From Rhizophagus irregularis (taxonomy: Eukaryota; Glomeromycota; Glomeromycetes; Glomerales; Glomeraceae): a stretch of DNA of 64,000 nucleotides. A model generated the notes under the pieces. That model ran no database searches, was not told the origin of the DNA, and worked only from the letters and a program-made list of their open reading frames with translations. The position numbers and the translations under genes were made by a program. Every line of letters starts with the position of its first letter. Position 1 is the first letter of the stretch. Shown piece after piece: positions 10,973 to 21,832 of this stretch. The DNA lies in NCBI RefSeq assembly GCF_026210795.1, contig NC_089441.1, positions 1,984,001 through 2,048,000 of the forward strand, written 5' to 3'.

Positions 10973-13215
10973 ATGGCTCATGAATTTATCTATTCCGAAA
11001 TTCATAGAGCGGAGAAATTAGCAGAAAATACTCAAAATAACAAAGAAAAACAATATGAATCTATTAAACAAACAATACTTGCCGATCAAACTTTTACGAG
11101 CGATGAAAGATCACATGCAATAAAATTAATAAATAAAAAAATCGATAAATATAAAGTTCGAGAAAATAAAGGAACAAGAAGAACTTGTGAAATTTGTCAA
11201 GGAAAATGTCTAGCCACATTATATTGTGAATATTGCGTTCGAAATTATTTAATAGCACAATTCTCAAACTGGACATCTGAAAATGATAATATCGATAATT
11301 TAATACGTGAATGCCAAATGGAAACACTTAAACCAGATAATATAATAGAATGGATCCCATACAATAATTTACGAAGTATTAATTATTTAACTGATTGTTC
11401 TAAAATTTATAAAGCAATTTGGATTGATGGATATTATGATGAATGGGATTCTAAAGAAAATCAATTAAAAAGAATCGGATATAGCCCGGACGTGGTACTT
11501 AAGAAATTAGAAAATGTTGAAAAAGCCAATAAAAATTGGATTGATGAGGTATATATATATTTTTTTAAAAAAATAAAATTATATTTTTCTTATATATAAA
11601 ATAATTTAATAATAAAAATGAATTTGTGTTTCTTTTAGGCAAAATCCTACTTAAATATATGTAGTAAATATGGAGAGATATTAACATGTTATGGTTTAAC
11701 AAAAGATCCATCAGATGGAAATTATATGCTCGTAATGAATAAATCGCACATGAATTTAAGAGAATATTTAAAACGGAAGCATAACGAGATTACGTGGAGA
11801 GAGAGGATTCATATAACTGATGATCTTACGTTTGCTCTCTCCAAAATTCATAAGAATGGAGTAATCCACAAAAATTTACATTCTGGAAATGTATTGTTCA
11901 ATCAAAGAAACAAACAATTTTATATCACTGATCTTGGATTTCGCGGACCAGCTGATAGGCCATCAAATAGTATATATGGAAATCTTCCTTATATAGCACC
12001 CGAAATTATCTCCGGTAAAGAAATTACTTTTGCATCTGATATTTATAGTATTGGTATTCTTATGTGGGAAATTTCATTTGGAAAACCACCTTTCATTTAT
12101 CAGGAAGACGAACTTTTCCTTGCCATGAATATAATTAATGGGATAAGACCAAAAATTGAATCGGGAATCCCTTTAGAATACAAAAAATTAATGATGCAAT
12201 GTTGGGATGCTGATCCAAAAAGGCGGCCTAATATTGGAGTACTTAATAATAAAATCTTTGAAATGAGAAAACATTGTCAAAATATATCGAACGATTCAAA
12301 TAGTAATAATAGTAAGAATGAAGGCATGATTAAGAAATTTATTAAAAAACTTAAAGTTTTTCAACCAAAAACAAATGATATATTAGAAATTAGCGAGATA
12401 AGCAATTTGAATGAAACTGATTATAAATTATTTACAAGTAAAGTTTATGCATTTGAGGATTTTCCTGAACCAAGAAATGGAACGGAAGGTATGTATTGAA
12501 TGTATTATTAAGTTATATATAAAACTTGATTTCTATAATTATATTAAATATTCAAATTATTATATCGTTTAAATAAAATAGAGGAACAAGAAGGTATGCT
12601 ATTTAATTGAATCTTAGTATTTTTTTTTTTTTACTTGAAGAAAATGATTGATATTTTTTTTCAATATATTAATTTAAAGAATTTCATAATCAATCTTATA
12701 ATTTCAGCAATTCTAATAATAGTAAGTATTAATTAAAATTTTTTATAATTATACAATTGGAATTTTTATAATTAATTGATTATTTTTAGTCGATGATAAT
12801 ATTGTAAAAATGATGCAATCAAGTAGTATCTTTAAAGGTAATAGTGTTGTTAATTAAAATGATTTTGTTGTTCGATAATAAATTAATTGTTTTAATTAAT
12901 TTAGGTTCATCTAAGGTACCACAAATATATTCAAATGAAGGTAAGTCAACCAGGATTATGCGTTTGTTATTTTCAATATCCTCCTTATTTATGGCGTTTT
13001 TATTTTAGATATTCAAGTGGACTATAAAAGAGAAACAATACAACAAACAAAAAACGTAGATATTAAAGGTATGAAAATGATTATATAGTATTTATAATAT
13101 TTGTGGTTAATATTCTAATCGAATTTTTATATTCATAGACGAACATGAGTTATATAGTAATCCAAATCTTCATTCTGAGGACCAAGATGAATTAGAAATC
13201 CCTTGGATAATATGA
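10973..13215 (+). CDS. Pseudokinase with N-terminal CxxC module and micro-exon tail
   Basis: Eight exons: 10973-11548, 11639-12488, 12582-12593, 12680-12721, 12790-12837, 12905-12940, 13009-13068 and 13139-13215 (1701 nt, 566 residues). Residues ~64-90 hold a zinc-ribbon-like CEICQGKCLATLYCEYC. A linker (IIEWIPYNNL, SKIYKAIWIDGYYDEWD) leads to the kinase lysine (VVLKKLE). The hinge, IYGNLPYIAPE activation-segment end, DIYSIGILMWE and DPKRRPN regions are normal. The catalytic motif is HKNLHSGN instead of HRDLHSGN and DFG is DLG, so phosphotransfer is doubtful. All introns after the second exon are phase 1. The tail (ILEISEISNLN to LEIPWII) is low complexity. The 12-nt and 42-nt exons are my reconstruction. 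Confidence 0.8.
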
Positions 13216-13814
13216 AGTCTGTATTAGTGATCTTATCGTTTTTGGTTGTTATTTTGGAATTATTTAAAGTAGCGATAAATTTTGCAAAATTAGTTGTATT
13301 GTTCCAATATAAAATCCCTGTAAATAAAGGTAATTTGCCGATATTCGATATAACGATATAAAAAACTCTATATAAAAAGTAAAATTTTACTTCCCACGCA
13401 CTAATATCAGTATAATTTTATTTTCAAAGATTATCATATGAATTACGACATTAATAAATTTATAGTCATTTATTAATTATCTAATTTCTTTTTGGGTAAC
13501 GATAAATATTGGAGTCGAAAGGTGGGTCTCGTATGGGATGTGTAACTAGTTGAATATGTATACGTAGTTAGTTATGTATTCATCACCATTGTAAATATGT
13601 ATCTGTTTCAGCAGTATACCTGCCTTTTTGAAATAAAATAAAATAAATAAATAAATATTGGGGTGGTTTAATGGATTTGGTAACACATTTATTTTAACAA
13701 AAAAAAAACAAAAGAACCAATTATCTCTAAAACTCATCCGTGATAGTTAATATTGTGATTTGACAAATTAATTTTAATTATTTTAATATCAAACTTTTGC
13801 GCTGACCTATGTTA
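13216..13814. other. Intergenic
   Basis: AT-rich downstream flank of the kinase gene. Apart from a TGTTA at 13810-13814 (target duplication of the next element) I see nothing structured. The reading frame at 13546-13737 is low-complexity and not supported. Confidence 0.5.
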
Positions 13815-14007
13815 GCCCTGTTCAAAATCGTTCGGTCGTATTTTTTGGTCGGTTATGGTTTAATTTGATTGGCCGGATCTGCTTGCATTTGTTTGCGCGA
13901 CCGATCTTTTAGTCCAATATTTATTTAGGTTTTTTGGATCGAACTTTTTCTACCAATAAGATTGCCTGACTAATCAAAAAATGCAACCGAACGATTTTGA
14001 ACAGGGC
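13815..14007. mobile_element. 193-bp MITE with TGTTA target duplication
   Basis: Starts GCCCTGTTCAAAATCGTTCG and ends with its exact inverse (CGAACGATTTTGAACAGGGC), giving inverted repeats of at least 20 bp. TGTTA flanks both sides (13810-13814 and 14008-14012). GGGCCTGTTC-like ends resemble Tourist/PIF-Harbinger elements, whose duplication is TTA-type; here the repeat reads as 5 bp, so the assignment is tentative. Non-coding. Confidence 0.8.
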
Positions 14008-14546
14008 TGTTATTACATTATCGCACGGCCATATAGGATCCTGTAGAAATTCGACGATCTGTAAAATACCACGAATTTTGATGATAAAATATTAATATTT
14101 AACGAGAAATTCCTTTTTATGTGGTTATATACGAGTTAGATCAATAAACATAATTGACTTGCGATTGGCTCATATAACTTTATAGAAGCTTCAATAGATA
14201 AGCTTATTATATAAATTTTAATAGGTAATGAAAATGAAGTCGTGTCAATAACTCAATATTAAAAGAAGATATTCGATAATTTGTAAAATTATGTTTTAAC
14301 ATTAATGGCGAATAAAGGATATTTAGATTTAAAGAAATTTTCAACTTGTTGATCAATGAAGATTTTATTATTATTATAAAAATTTCATATTAAACTTGGA
14401 CTCAATAATTTAAACTTAAAAGTGATTGATTATTAATAAGAATACCTATCCAGAATGAAAATATTATACATGATGTTATTACACCTAAAAAAAACAGATA
14501 ATATTTTGATTGTAAATCCGTCTGTCCTGCTCCTTTATCCATCTGT

Positions 14547-14705
14547 CTAGCCGATTAATCTTTTTGTATATTTTATTTTCTTCTCCCTTCTGTCCTCTTC
14601 TGCCTTTTCTAACTTCCTCAAAATAGTCTCCAACATGTTCTCAACAGCATTCTCTCTATATTGCGAACTACTTGCGTGAAGTAGTTCTGGAGTGGGTGTA
14701 TCCAT
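14547..14705 (-). CDS. Possible exon or small ORF with charged coiled-coil character
   Basis: Fifty-two codons: MDTPTPELLHASSSQYREN, then a helical ETILRKLEKAEEDRREKKIKY and a TAG stop. Composition is far more protein-like than the surrounding DNA. Directly upstream (minus strand) is a plausible intron acceptor (TTGTTATAG at ~14725). It may be a separate gene or a downstream exon of the start at 15068, but splicing from 15068 into the nearest acceptor reads a different frame and stops. Family not recognised. Confidence 0.3.
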   Translation of the reverse strand: MDTPTPELLHASSSQYRENAVENMLETILRKLEKAEEDRREKKIKYTKRLIG

Positions 14706-14991
14706 TCTCTATCTCCACACGAACCCCTATAACAAGCAAAATAAAAATAAGTAAACATCATTACCATGAGGATGCATTAACCTGAGGCCGGTCTCGAGTT
14801 ACTACAAACCATACACCCTATTCACCACAACTATAAAGGCTTTCGAGTAATAAGGCGACATGTAATCTATAGGGCCACGATTCGCTTCCAGTTCTCTGCC
14901 GCCTTATTACCTAGTGGCAGCGTAACTTCAGGTATATATGGCCATCAATCTACTTAAGAGATATAATATAACTCACCTACTAGTACGAGAA

Positions 14992-15068
14992 ACACATAAT
15001 TTCGTTGATTTTAATTTATTATAAACGTAACTTTCGAACTGAGAACCCTTTTCTACTGAAGAGGTCAT
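14992..15068 (-). pseudogene. First exon of a possible restriction-endonuclease-like gene (fragment)
   Basis: The ATG at 15068 opens MTSSVEKGSQFESYVYNKLK and ends ...SRTS at AG|GTGAGT, phase 2. The pattern G-x-x-FE-x-YV-x-x-x-L is typical of the N-terminal helix of Mrr/type-IV-like restriction endonuclease folds. The expected following strands with a GxD...QxK catalytic core were not found downstream, so this is called a gene fragment. The longer frame upstream of the ATG (to 15194) is AT-rich and hydrophobic and is not part of it. Confidence 0.3.
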
Positions 15069-15194
15069 TGTTAATAAGTGAAAATGAATATAAAAAAGTG
15101 TAAAGTTTAAACATATTAATACACAAAAACGCGACACAAAAAATAGACTTACTTTTATTCTGAGTTTGAAAGTAGAAGCGCAGTTTAGCCTCAT

Positions 15195-15716
15195 GAGTAT
15201 TATATATGTAGCTTTGGCTATTAATTCGAAATTATTTTTTTATTAATGTTATCAAAATATCATATTAAATGTACCTGATACTTAATCGTTCTGAACATTT
15301 CTTTACAACCAAATTCATTTTGCAACAAACAAATTGGAATATTTTTTTTTTAAAAAAAAAATTTAATTCCATGTATTCATTTTCACTGCAATAAGCACAA
15401 TAGAGGGTTTAAATAAAGCACAAAAATATGAATGCATTATGAATGCATTATATCATTATCAATTACCGGTATCAAGTAACAAATTACTGTAAATGAAATA
15501 CATACTAACGATAGCGAGATTAAGCATAAAGGGAAAATTATAACCGAAATGTTTAATTAAACATTTAGCTTTGCATTTTACAGTAAATTGCAAAATATCG
15601 CAACATTGCATAACTCAATAACTACAATCACCGTGCTCTCCGAATCTGATAATGTAAGTTTTTACCTAATTATTCCGCGATGACCGAACGTCCTGTATAT
15701 TATAAAATTTGTTGTA
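15195..15716. other. Intergenic
   Basis: AT-rich. It contains a direct duplication TATGAATGCATTATGAATGCATTAT-like at about 15427-15452; otherwise nothing recognised. Confidence 0.45.
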
Positions 15717-15718
15717 AA

Positions 15719-16195
15719 GATGGTAATCGGTCCTAAAAGACCGTGGTCCTAAAGACGGACCGGTCCATCTTGGTGTAGGACTGCGGTCTTTCAGTCCTGT
15801 ATCACATACAATATGACCGTCGGTCTTTTACAGCTGATTTCATAATGTACAGGACACTTGGCAATTTTTACGCCGAGAGTTGCCGGTTGTCGCCTGTCGG
15901 CAAATTGAAAAAATAACGAAACACATGATTTAGCTAATATCACGTTACACCCTTTTTTGGATTCCAAGTGTAATTGATTGGCTGATTGGCTACCGACAAC
16001 TTGACAACTCTCGGCAAAAATTTGCCATTTTCCAAGTGTCCCGTACATTATGAAATCAGCTGTAAGACGATCGGTCTTTTTTCTTTTTTTTTTGCAAATA
16101 AAAATTTTAAAATCATAAGACCGTCACCAACTGCGCCACCAACTGCGCCAGGTCCAGTCCTACAAGTTCTGGGACCGTAAGACCGATAACCATCC
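15719..16195. mobile_element. Outer MITE of a nested pair
   Basis: Ends are GATGGTAATCGGTCC on the left and its approximate inverse GACCGATAACCATCC on the right. Sub-terminal sequence is rich in GGTCTT/AAGACC repeats. A second inverted-repeat element (15828-16065) sits inside it. The short frames on both strands here are products of the inverted repeats. Confidence 0.6.
15828..16065. mobile_element. Inner MITE inserted in the outer element
   Basis: The 238-bp element starts TTACAGCTGATTTCATAATG and ends with the inverse CATTATGAAATCAGCTGTAA. Inverted similarity extends through GTAC(A/G)GGACACTTGG and CCGAGAGTTG. Similar sequence stands on both sides (GACCGTCGGTCTT and GACGATCGGTCTT), which could be a degraded target duplication or part of the outer element's internal repeats. 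Confidence 0.65.
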
Positions 16196-17030
16196 TTAGT
16201 TTGTTGTAGTATCATCTTGGTGGTGATTTAATTCCATGTCATATTTTCTATACTTTATAGGATATAAATTTGTGATAAGATAAAAACTTTCGGAATTATT
16301 CAAAACTCAATAAATTCACGTAAAACGAATGACAAGTAATTGCATTTATAGCAGCATGTATTTTACTCTGAAAAAAATATATAAGTCATATGCTGTACGT
16401 TGCGCTGTTATTAAACATTCAAATATAACCCTTTGTTAATTAATTTTGATAATATATAACGAATATATTGATTCATTTACACTAATAAATAAAAAGTTAA
16501 ATCTCTGATAATACTCTTCTTACATTATCATTATCACTTCTTAATTTCTTACTTTCACTTCTTCACTTGACCAGCAAGTCTCTTCATAATAAAACAAAAA
16601 TAAACATAATATAATATGAGGGTTTAACACCGTTTGTTCAGTTCCAATGCATCTATAGTCAACTCATAGTCATACTACAATTTAATCTCGTTATTCAGTA
16701 GTCGGCCCTCAAGTAGGGCCGATTAGGCTTTCGTTATGAGAAAGTTTGTTAATGCTATAACTGATATCGAATCATTTGGTATAGCGAAAATTTTGGTATA
16801 ATGCAGTAAAATAGAGGAAAATCAAAACATTTGTAGAACATGGCAAAGGAAACTTCGAAACATAAATCATCCATCTTTTGATAAATAAATTAAAAGTGGT
16901 AAAATTGCTTATTTGAGAAAAATTCAAATTCCATAAAACAAACATCAAACTGCCCTTTATATTAAAATTTATCTTGCAAAAATAAAAGAAATTCGTTATA
17001 AAAGGGGTCACTTGCACCTGTGAATTTATA
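16196..17030. other. Intergenic
   Basis: No supported gene. A small perfect hairpin GGCCCTCAAGTAGGGCC lies near 16704-16722. The stretch GTATAGCGAAAATTTTGGTA (~16780) is loosely inverted at 17330-17360 (TCGTTATATCAAAATTCGC TATAG), suggesting an older element around 16690-17370 that was later hit by the MITE at 17032. Confidence 0.4.
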
Positions 17031-17031
17031 A

Positions 17032-17220
17032 CCCTGTAAAAAATCTGATCCGTGTTTTATCTTTCGATGTTTTTTCCATGAATGTATCATTTTCATGGAA
17101 TTTATGGCCTTAAATCATGGTCGCTAACACGGATATCCATGAATGTATCATTTTCACGGAATTTTTACGGAAGACACGGAGTAATAATGGAAATATTCGG
17201 ATAAAAATTTTTTATAGGGT
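17032..17220. mobile_element. CCCTGTAAAA MITE family, diverged copy
   Basis: Starts CCCTGTAAAAAATCTGATCCG and ends CGGATAAAAATTTTTTATAGGG-like. TAA stands on both sides, a 3-bp duplication. The interior has the family's mirrored ATGAATGTATCATTTTCA blocks. Other copies: 21635-21832, 22852-23036, 51809-51990, and the fragment inside 6387-6495. Confidence 0.65.
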
Positions 17221-18770
17221 AAATTTTTCTTCGTTCAACGTTATACTGCATTTTATTAGTAAAATTCGGTGTAACAAATTTTTTTTTCATATGATTAAAT
17301 GCGTACCACACTAAAGATTTTATATCGTGAAATTCGTTATATCAAAATTCGCTATAGTAACAGGTAAGGACTGATTGTAAATGAGGTTTATTTTATAATT
17401 TCAAACACATACACTTTAAATATTCATTTGTTTGTAAACACTACTTGTGTACTATGCTAAAAAAGAAGAGAGGTTGTCGACTTATTTAATTTTGTTACGC
17501 AATCAAATATTTTCGACAATTCCTTTCGCATTAATACTGATTAACTGGCATTATTTTATTATCGTAATTTATCGAATACATAATTTAATAAACTATTAAA
17601 TAATTCCATCGCTGAACTTTTTTTCTTCCTTGACTCATTATTAACTTTAATTTGAGAGCATTCTTCGGGAGTGATTTATAGGAAAAAATTAACGTTTCAG
17701 AAAATTTTCACTTTTTAGTAACAATTATGTACGATTGGACATCAACTGAATTATACAGCAGGCTTCTATTTAAAATTATCTATTAAATAAAATTTGTAAT
17801 TTAGCATATGAAAAACTTTCTTAATTATGGAATGTTTATAGACTTGACGTTTGATAATTAATTAAATACATGAAACATAACAATTTTTAAGGTTAACAAA
17901 ATTTCATGATTATACAGTACATTGGGATAATACCAGCAAGTTTTAAAAAAGGAATTAATTCCTACCAGTATTATCCAATAAGGAATGAACTTATAACTAG
18001 CGAGCTTTTTTAAAATTAAAAAGTTATAACGAATTTTATAATTATAAATTCGCTATAAAAAGGTATTTTAATTAGTACTAGCTAAACCAAATTTAGAATT
18101 TTTTATATAGAACATAAAATTGCTATGACTTTTTTTTTTTGATTCATCCTACGCATCTTTTGTAGTTTGCCCATTTGAACTTTATCTAGGTCTTCGCTCA
18201 CGTTATTATAGAGTTACGGTCTGGTTTTATTATTGCATATCAACGGTTTGATTCATCACTTATATATGTTAAACTTTATTATACAAGGGAGTAAGGGACT
18301 GTATTATGCAATTTAGGGATATAATTTACAATTGTTCTAAGAATACATGCGGAAAAAATGTGATTTGGTGCGATTTTAATTCCGGCTAGAATTCATAAAT
18401 TTATGGCAATTAGATTAGTGTAACATTAAATATTAATGCTAAGCCACCCAATAAAAAATCGTTCGAAACAATCCCCCAATTTAGCTATTTGGGCTTCTTT
18501 CAATATCCAACTTTACTAGTAAGAACTAAGAAGTTAGAACAAAATTTTCTTTAAAAAAAAAAATAAAAAGAAATAAAAATGGATAAAATAACTAAAAAAT
18601 AAAAGGAAAAACTCTGATTATAGCTATATTTAACTCATAATATGACATACCTTAGTTAAATGGTTGTTACTTATGGTAGATGGATTGGACCAGTTTTTAT
18701 TTAAGTTTTTTTTTTTCATTAATCGTAAAACAGAATCTTATAATATGATTTTGCAATTTGGAAAAGAAAA
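17221..18770. other. Intergenic with a small hairpin
   Basis: No supported coding sequence. A palindrome at 17923-17982 has TTGGGATAATACCAGC on one side and the inverse-like CAGTATTATCCAA on the other, separated by a GGAATTAATTCC centre. It may be a very short foldback element. The rest is featureless AT-rich DNA. Confidence 0.4.
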
Positions 18771-18774
18771 TCGT

Positions 18775-18895
18775 CGACATATAGGAAAGTGAAAGGGGAA
18801 AGCAAAAGGGGAAAACGGGACGAAAGGGTAATAGGAAAACGAAAGGAAAGGGGAAAACGAAAGGGTAATGAGAAACGAAAGAGAAAGAGCAAAAA
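18775..18895. repeat. Purine-rich minisatellite
   Basis: Degenerate repeats of GGGGAAAACGAAAGGGTAAT-like units, almost entirely A and G on the plus strand, for about 110 bases. A purine strand of this kind can form triplex DNA. Confidence 0.6.
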
Positions 18896-18959
18896 AAATT
18901 AAGCTTTGCGCTTAATTTTTTTTTGCTATACCGCAGTCCGCAGCGGTAATTATTAATCC

Positions 18960-19125
18960 AGTGTCACGTAATATATACATCAATTGTACAATATCGAATA
19001 TTGATAGTTTATCTGCGTTAGCCGTACGATAATATAGATGTTGTACGGTGGTATTTATATTGGTTACCGAAGTGACGTTAACCAATATAAATACAACACT
19101 GTATAATATCCATAAAATATTTAAA
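18960..19125. mobile_element. Palindromic MITE, copy A
   Basis: A near-perfect foldback: GTATTTATATTGGTTA...TAACCAATATAAATAC, with outer GTTGTACGGTG and ACAACACTGTATAATATCC. A second copy is at 60095-60235 with the same outer ACAATATCGAATATTGATAG-type flank. The 117-residue minus-strand frame (18912-19265) runs through this palindrome and is not treated as a gene. Confidence 0.65.
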
Positions 19126-19628
19126 AAAACAACTTCGGTATATTCCGCCGATAATGAAATATAAATTTCTTTTGGGATATTTTCTGACAGGTCATTATTT
19201 TTTTTTTTAACTTGGCGAAAAAAAAAGACATTACATTCAGCGCATAATGGATCGAAAATTTTCATTTATTATAAGTAACAGGCTCAATATTCTTTTTTCA
19301 CTCTAATTAGGTTAGAAATTATAAATTTGGGATTATCCCGACATTATGGAATTTTAAAAACAAAAAGGTTTTACGAACATAGACACAATTTTATGGATGT
19401 ATCCAATCATCAATTTAATCATCGACAGGGAGAGGGATTCACGTTCTCACTCTTTAGATAATATTGATTACAAAACTAATAATTTCACCGACAAACCACT
19501 TTGCTGGCAAATCTGGCAAATTATTATAAAGTCAGATTTGACCAATATTATTAATAATACATGGTGTTGGTTTAAATTTCAATGAACTAGTAATTTCGCT
19601 CCAGTATTTCTATGTTGTTATGCATTGC

Positions 19629-19896
19629 GGCGGATTTATGAAATTTGGCAAAACCCATGCTGCGGCCTCGGGAATTAAAATTGACTTACAGAAACATTAA
19701 GCTTTTTTCCTAAAAAATGTCAAATAATGATGCGGCTTTAACACTGGAAAATTTGGTTAGATAATGGGAAAATTGGTTAGACGCAAGATTTGGGTACAAA
19801 AAAATTTTTTTGAGCTTTTTGGGACTTAAATAGAAATTTGATGACTAAAACACTGTCAAATATTTATTTAATTTGACATGACGGCATAAATCCGCC
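19629..19896. mobile_element. GGCGGATTTATG MITE, copy A
   Basis: Ends GGCGGATTTATG and CATAAATCCGCC are exact inverses. The interior contains TTGACTTACAGAAACATTAAG, CACTGGAAAATTTGGTTAGA and AATTGGTTAGACGCAAGATT. These motifs recur in the same order and orientation at 52454-52740. Confidence 0.75.
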
Positions 19897-19987
19897 ATGA
19901 TGGTATTGTACATGTTTATTAAATAATATTTCAATTACTCCAAAGTTTACAGTTGTGTAACATGATCAAAGATTTAACGTCAAATTA

Positions 19988-20920
19988 TCACAAGACAAAC
20001 AAATATTTTTGTAAATTATATGAAATTCTCTCAATTAAGTCAAATAATTTAGAAAATAATTTAGAAAACCGCTTATATAAAAGAAAGATTAATAAAGTAA
20101 CCAAGGGAGTTGCATATAAAGAAAAACCTAAAGTACAACTTATAAATCTTGCTTTACATGCAATTTTAACATTCTCTGGCAAATAATAATTATAATTACA
20201 ATTAAAAGGGATTTCACCAAGATTTAAAGTTGGAACACGGTACCTAGCCCCCACTGTATATTTATAGGTTAGTTATTACATGTATAGTAAGAGAAGTAAG
20301 TTAAATTATTATTTATACTTACTGATAAAACTAAAAAATATACTAGATAAAGCAGAAAACCTATTATTTGTGATTAATTTTTAATAATTGGAATATATAT
20401 GACAAAAAATCAATTTATTTATACTCACCCAGAAATGCCTAAGCCGTAAGAAATAGTAGCATCTTCACCGTCTCCACTGACTTCATATGGTAAAATCCAT
20501 GCTAATAAAATTAATGGAATTTTTCGTTATTTAAAATAATAAAAGTGCCTGTCATCGAGATTATAACTTACTGAATACTAGTGGTATAAGAATCCCAAGG
20601 AAATAGCCATTAATAGTTAGATGATACATTTAAATTAAAATACGTAAAACGTAAATTAATTATAATATATGAAATTACTTACAAAAAGTCTATAAGTGCC
20701 AAAGTAGACATAGTTATGTCTACTCCATGTTCGTTATAATCTCCAATTTTACGTAAAGTTATCAAATACCAAATTTCTTTATTTATTTAATTTTTATAAA
20801 TAAATAAATTAATTAAAATTATTGAAAACTAAGATATTTTATAAGTCTCATACCTGTACCAATACATGCAGCCAAATAAAGAATATAAAAATTTTTAATG
20901 ATAACAAGAGAAGCCTTCAT
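19988..20920 (-). CDS. Six-exon membrane/secreted-like family, copy 5 (one damaged splice site)
   Basis: All six exons are recognisable. Exon 1 encodes MKASLVIIKNFYILYLAACI; exon 2 EIWYLITLRKIGDYNEHG; exon 4 (starting WILPYEVSGDGEDA) ends at GTGAGT; exon 5 FSALSSIFFSF; exon 6 YRVPTLNLGEIPFNCN, ENVKIACKARF, TLGFSLYA and a tail ending KYLFVL, stop TGA. The acceptor of exon 3 should be TAG but reads ATGG, with no usable AG before the exon. Skipping exon 3 (35 nt) breaks the frame. So this copy is probably non-functional, or uses an unusual acceptor. Its last exon is as well preserved as in intact copies, suggesting recent damage. Confidence 0.55.
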
Positions 20921-21634
20921 GGTTTATTTAATAATTTGAAACAAATCCTTATGAAATATTATGCTTGTAAAAGCTAAAAATTAGCATCATGATAATTGAT
21001 AACCTGGTATATATAAATGTAGAGCCAGTTTAGGATCAGCTAGCAAGTAGACTAAAATTGGAAAATTGTTACACGTGTCACACTCTTCCGTCAATAAAAG
21101 TGAGTTGACGTTAACTGTTAATGGGTAACTTTATTCTATTATTATGTCAAACGAGGAAATAAAAGAATCTGGTGTAACATTCACTTTTGTCATTTATATA
21201 ATGGGCAGATAATTTCAATTTCAAGGGGGTTGTGTTTGGTATCACAAAAAAAAAAAAAAAGAAAAAAATAATAATAAAGAAATTATAATTAGGCTATACA
21301 TGCACATGATCATAAACTTTGTCCCTCGTAAAATAAAAATTTTGTAAATCTCGGCTTTTTTCAAAAATTTCAATTTTTAAAAACTTTTTACTTGGAATAG
21401 TAATAATATATAAATTTTTTTTTCAGGATATGAGGGTCAATTTTATTACTTTGCGTCGCTTTATTGTATATCGGTTTTAATTGGATTTATTTATCATTTG
21501 TGCTTTATTTGTAATACTCTCAATCCTATAATATAATAAACACAAAGAATTTCCTTCTTTACAACTATAAAAAACAATATATTAATATTGAACATTCACC
21601 TATTCACCTCAATTAAATAGGATATAGGTTCTTG
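20921..21634. other. Upstream flank of copy 5
   Basis: Contains the family's upstream box at 21151-21215 (CGAGGAAATAAAAGAATC followed by TGGTGTAACATTC). Beyond that, a poly-A tract at 21246-21262 and AT-rich DNA; no gene seen. Confidence 0.5.
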
Positions 21635-21832
21635 CCCTATAAAAATTTTATCCGTTATTTCTGTAAAACTCCGTAAAAAAAATCCGTATAAGTGAGCCTT
21701 TCACGGATCCATTCGCGGAAAATGTAAATGATTCGATAAATTCCGTGATATTAGGTTATTAATTCCGGAAATATGAGCCTTTTACGGAAAAAAAGATGGA
21801 ATGTAAAACAAGGATCGACTTTTTTTACAGGG
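21635..21832. mobile_element. CCCTGTAAAA MITE family, near-complete copy
   Basis: The 198-bp element starts CCCTATAAAAATTTTATCCG and ends GATCGACTTTTTTTACAGGG. Internal motifs are TTTCTGTAAAACTCCGTAA, GAGCCTTTCACGGATCCATT and CCGGAAATATGAGCCTTTTA. It is in the opposite orientation to the copy at 22852. Confidence 0.8.

Noticed and set aside
15791-16180. Overlapping frames on both strands with similar peptides
   Set aside because: The peptides mirror each other because they translate the inverted repeats of the nested MITEs.
18912-19265. 117-codon minus-strand frame
   Set aside because: It crosses the palindromic MITE (18960-19125), whose second copy at 60095 does not keep the frame; the matching protein sequence is a by-product of the foldback.
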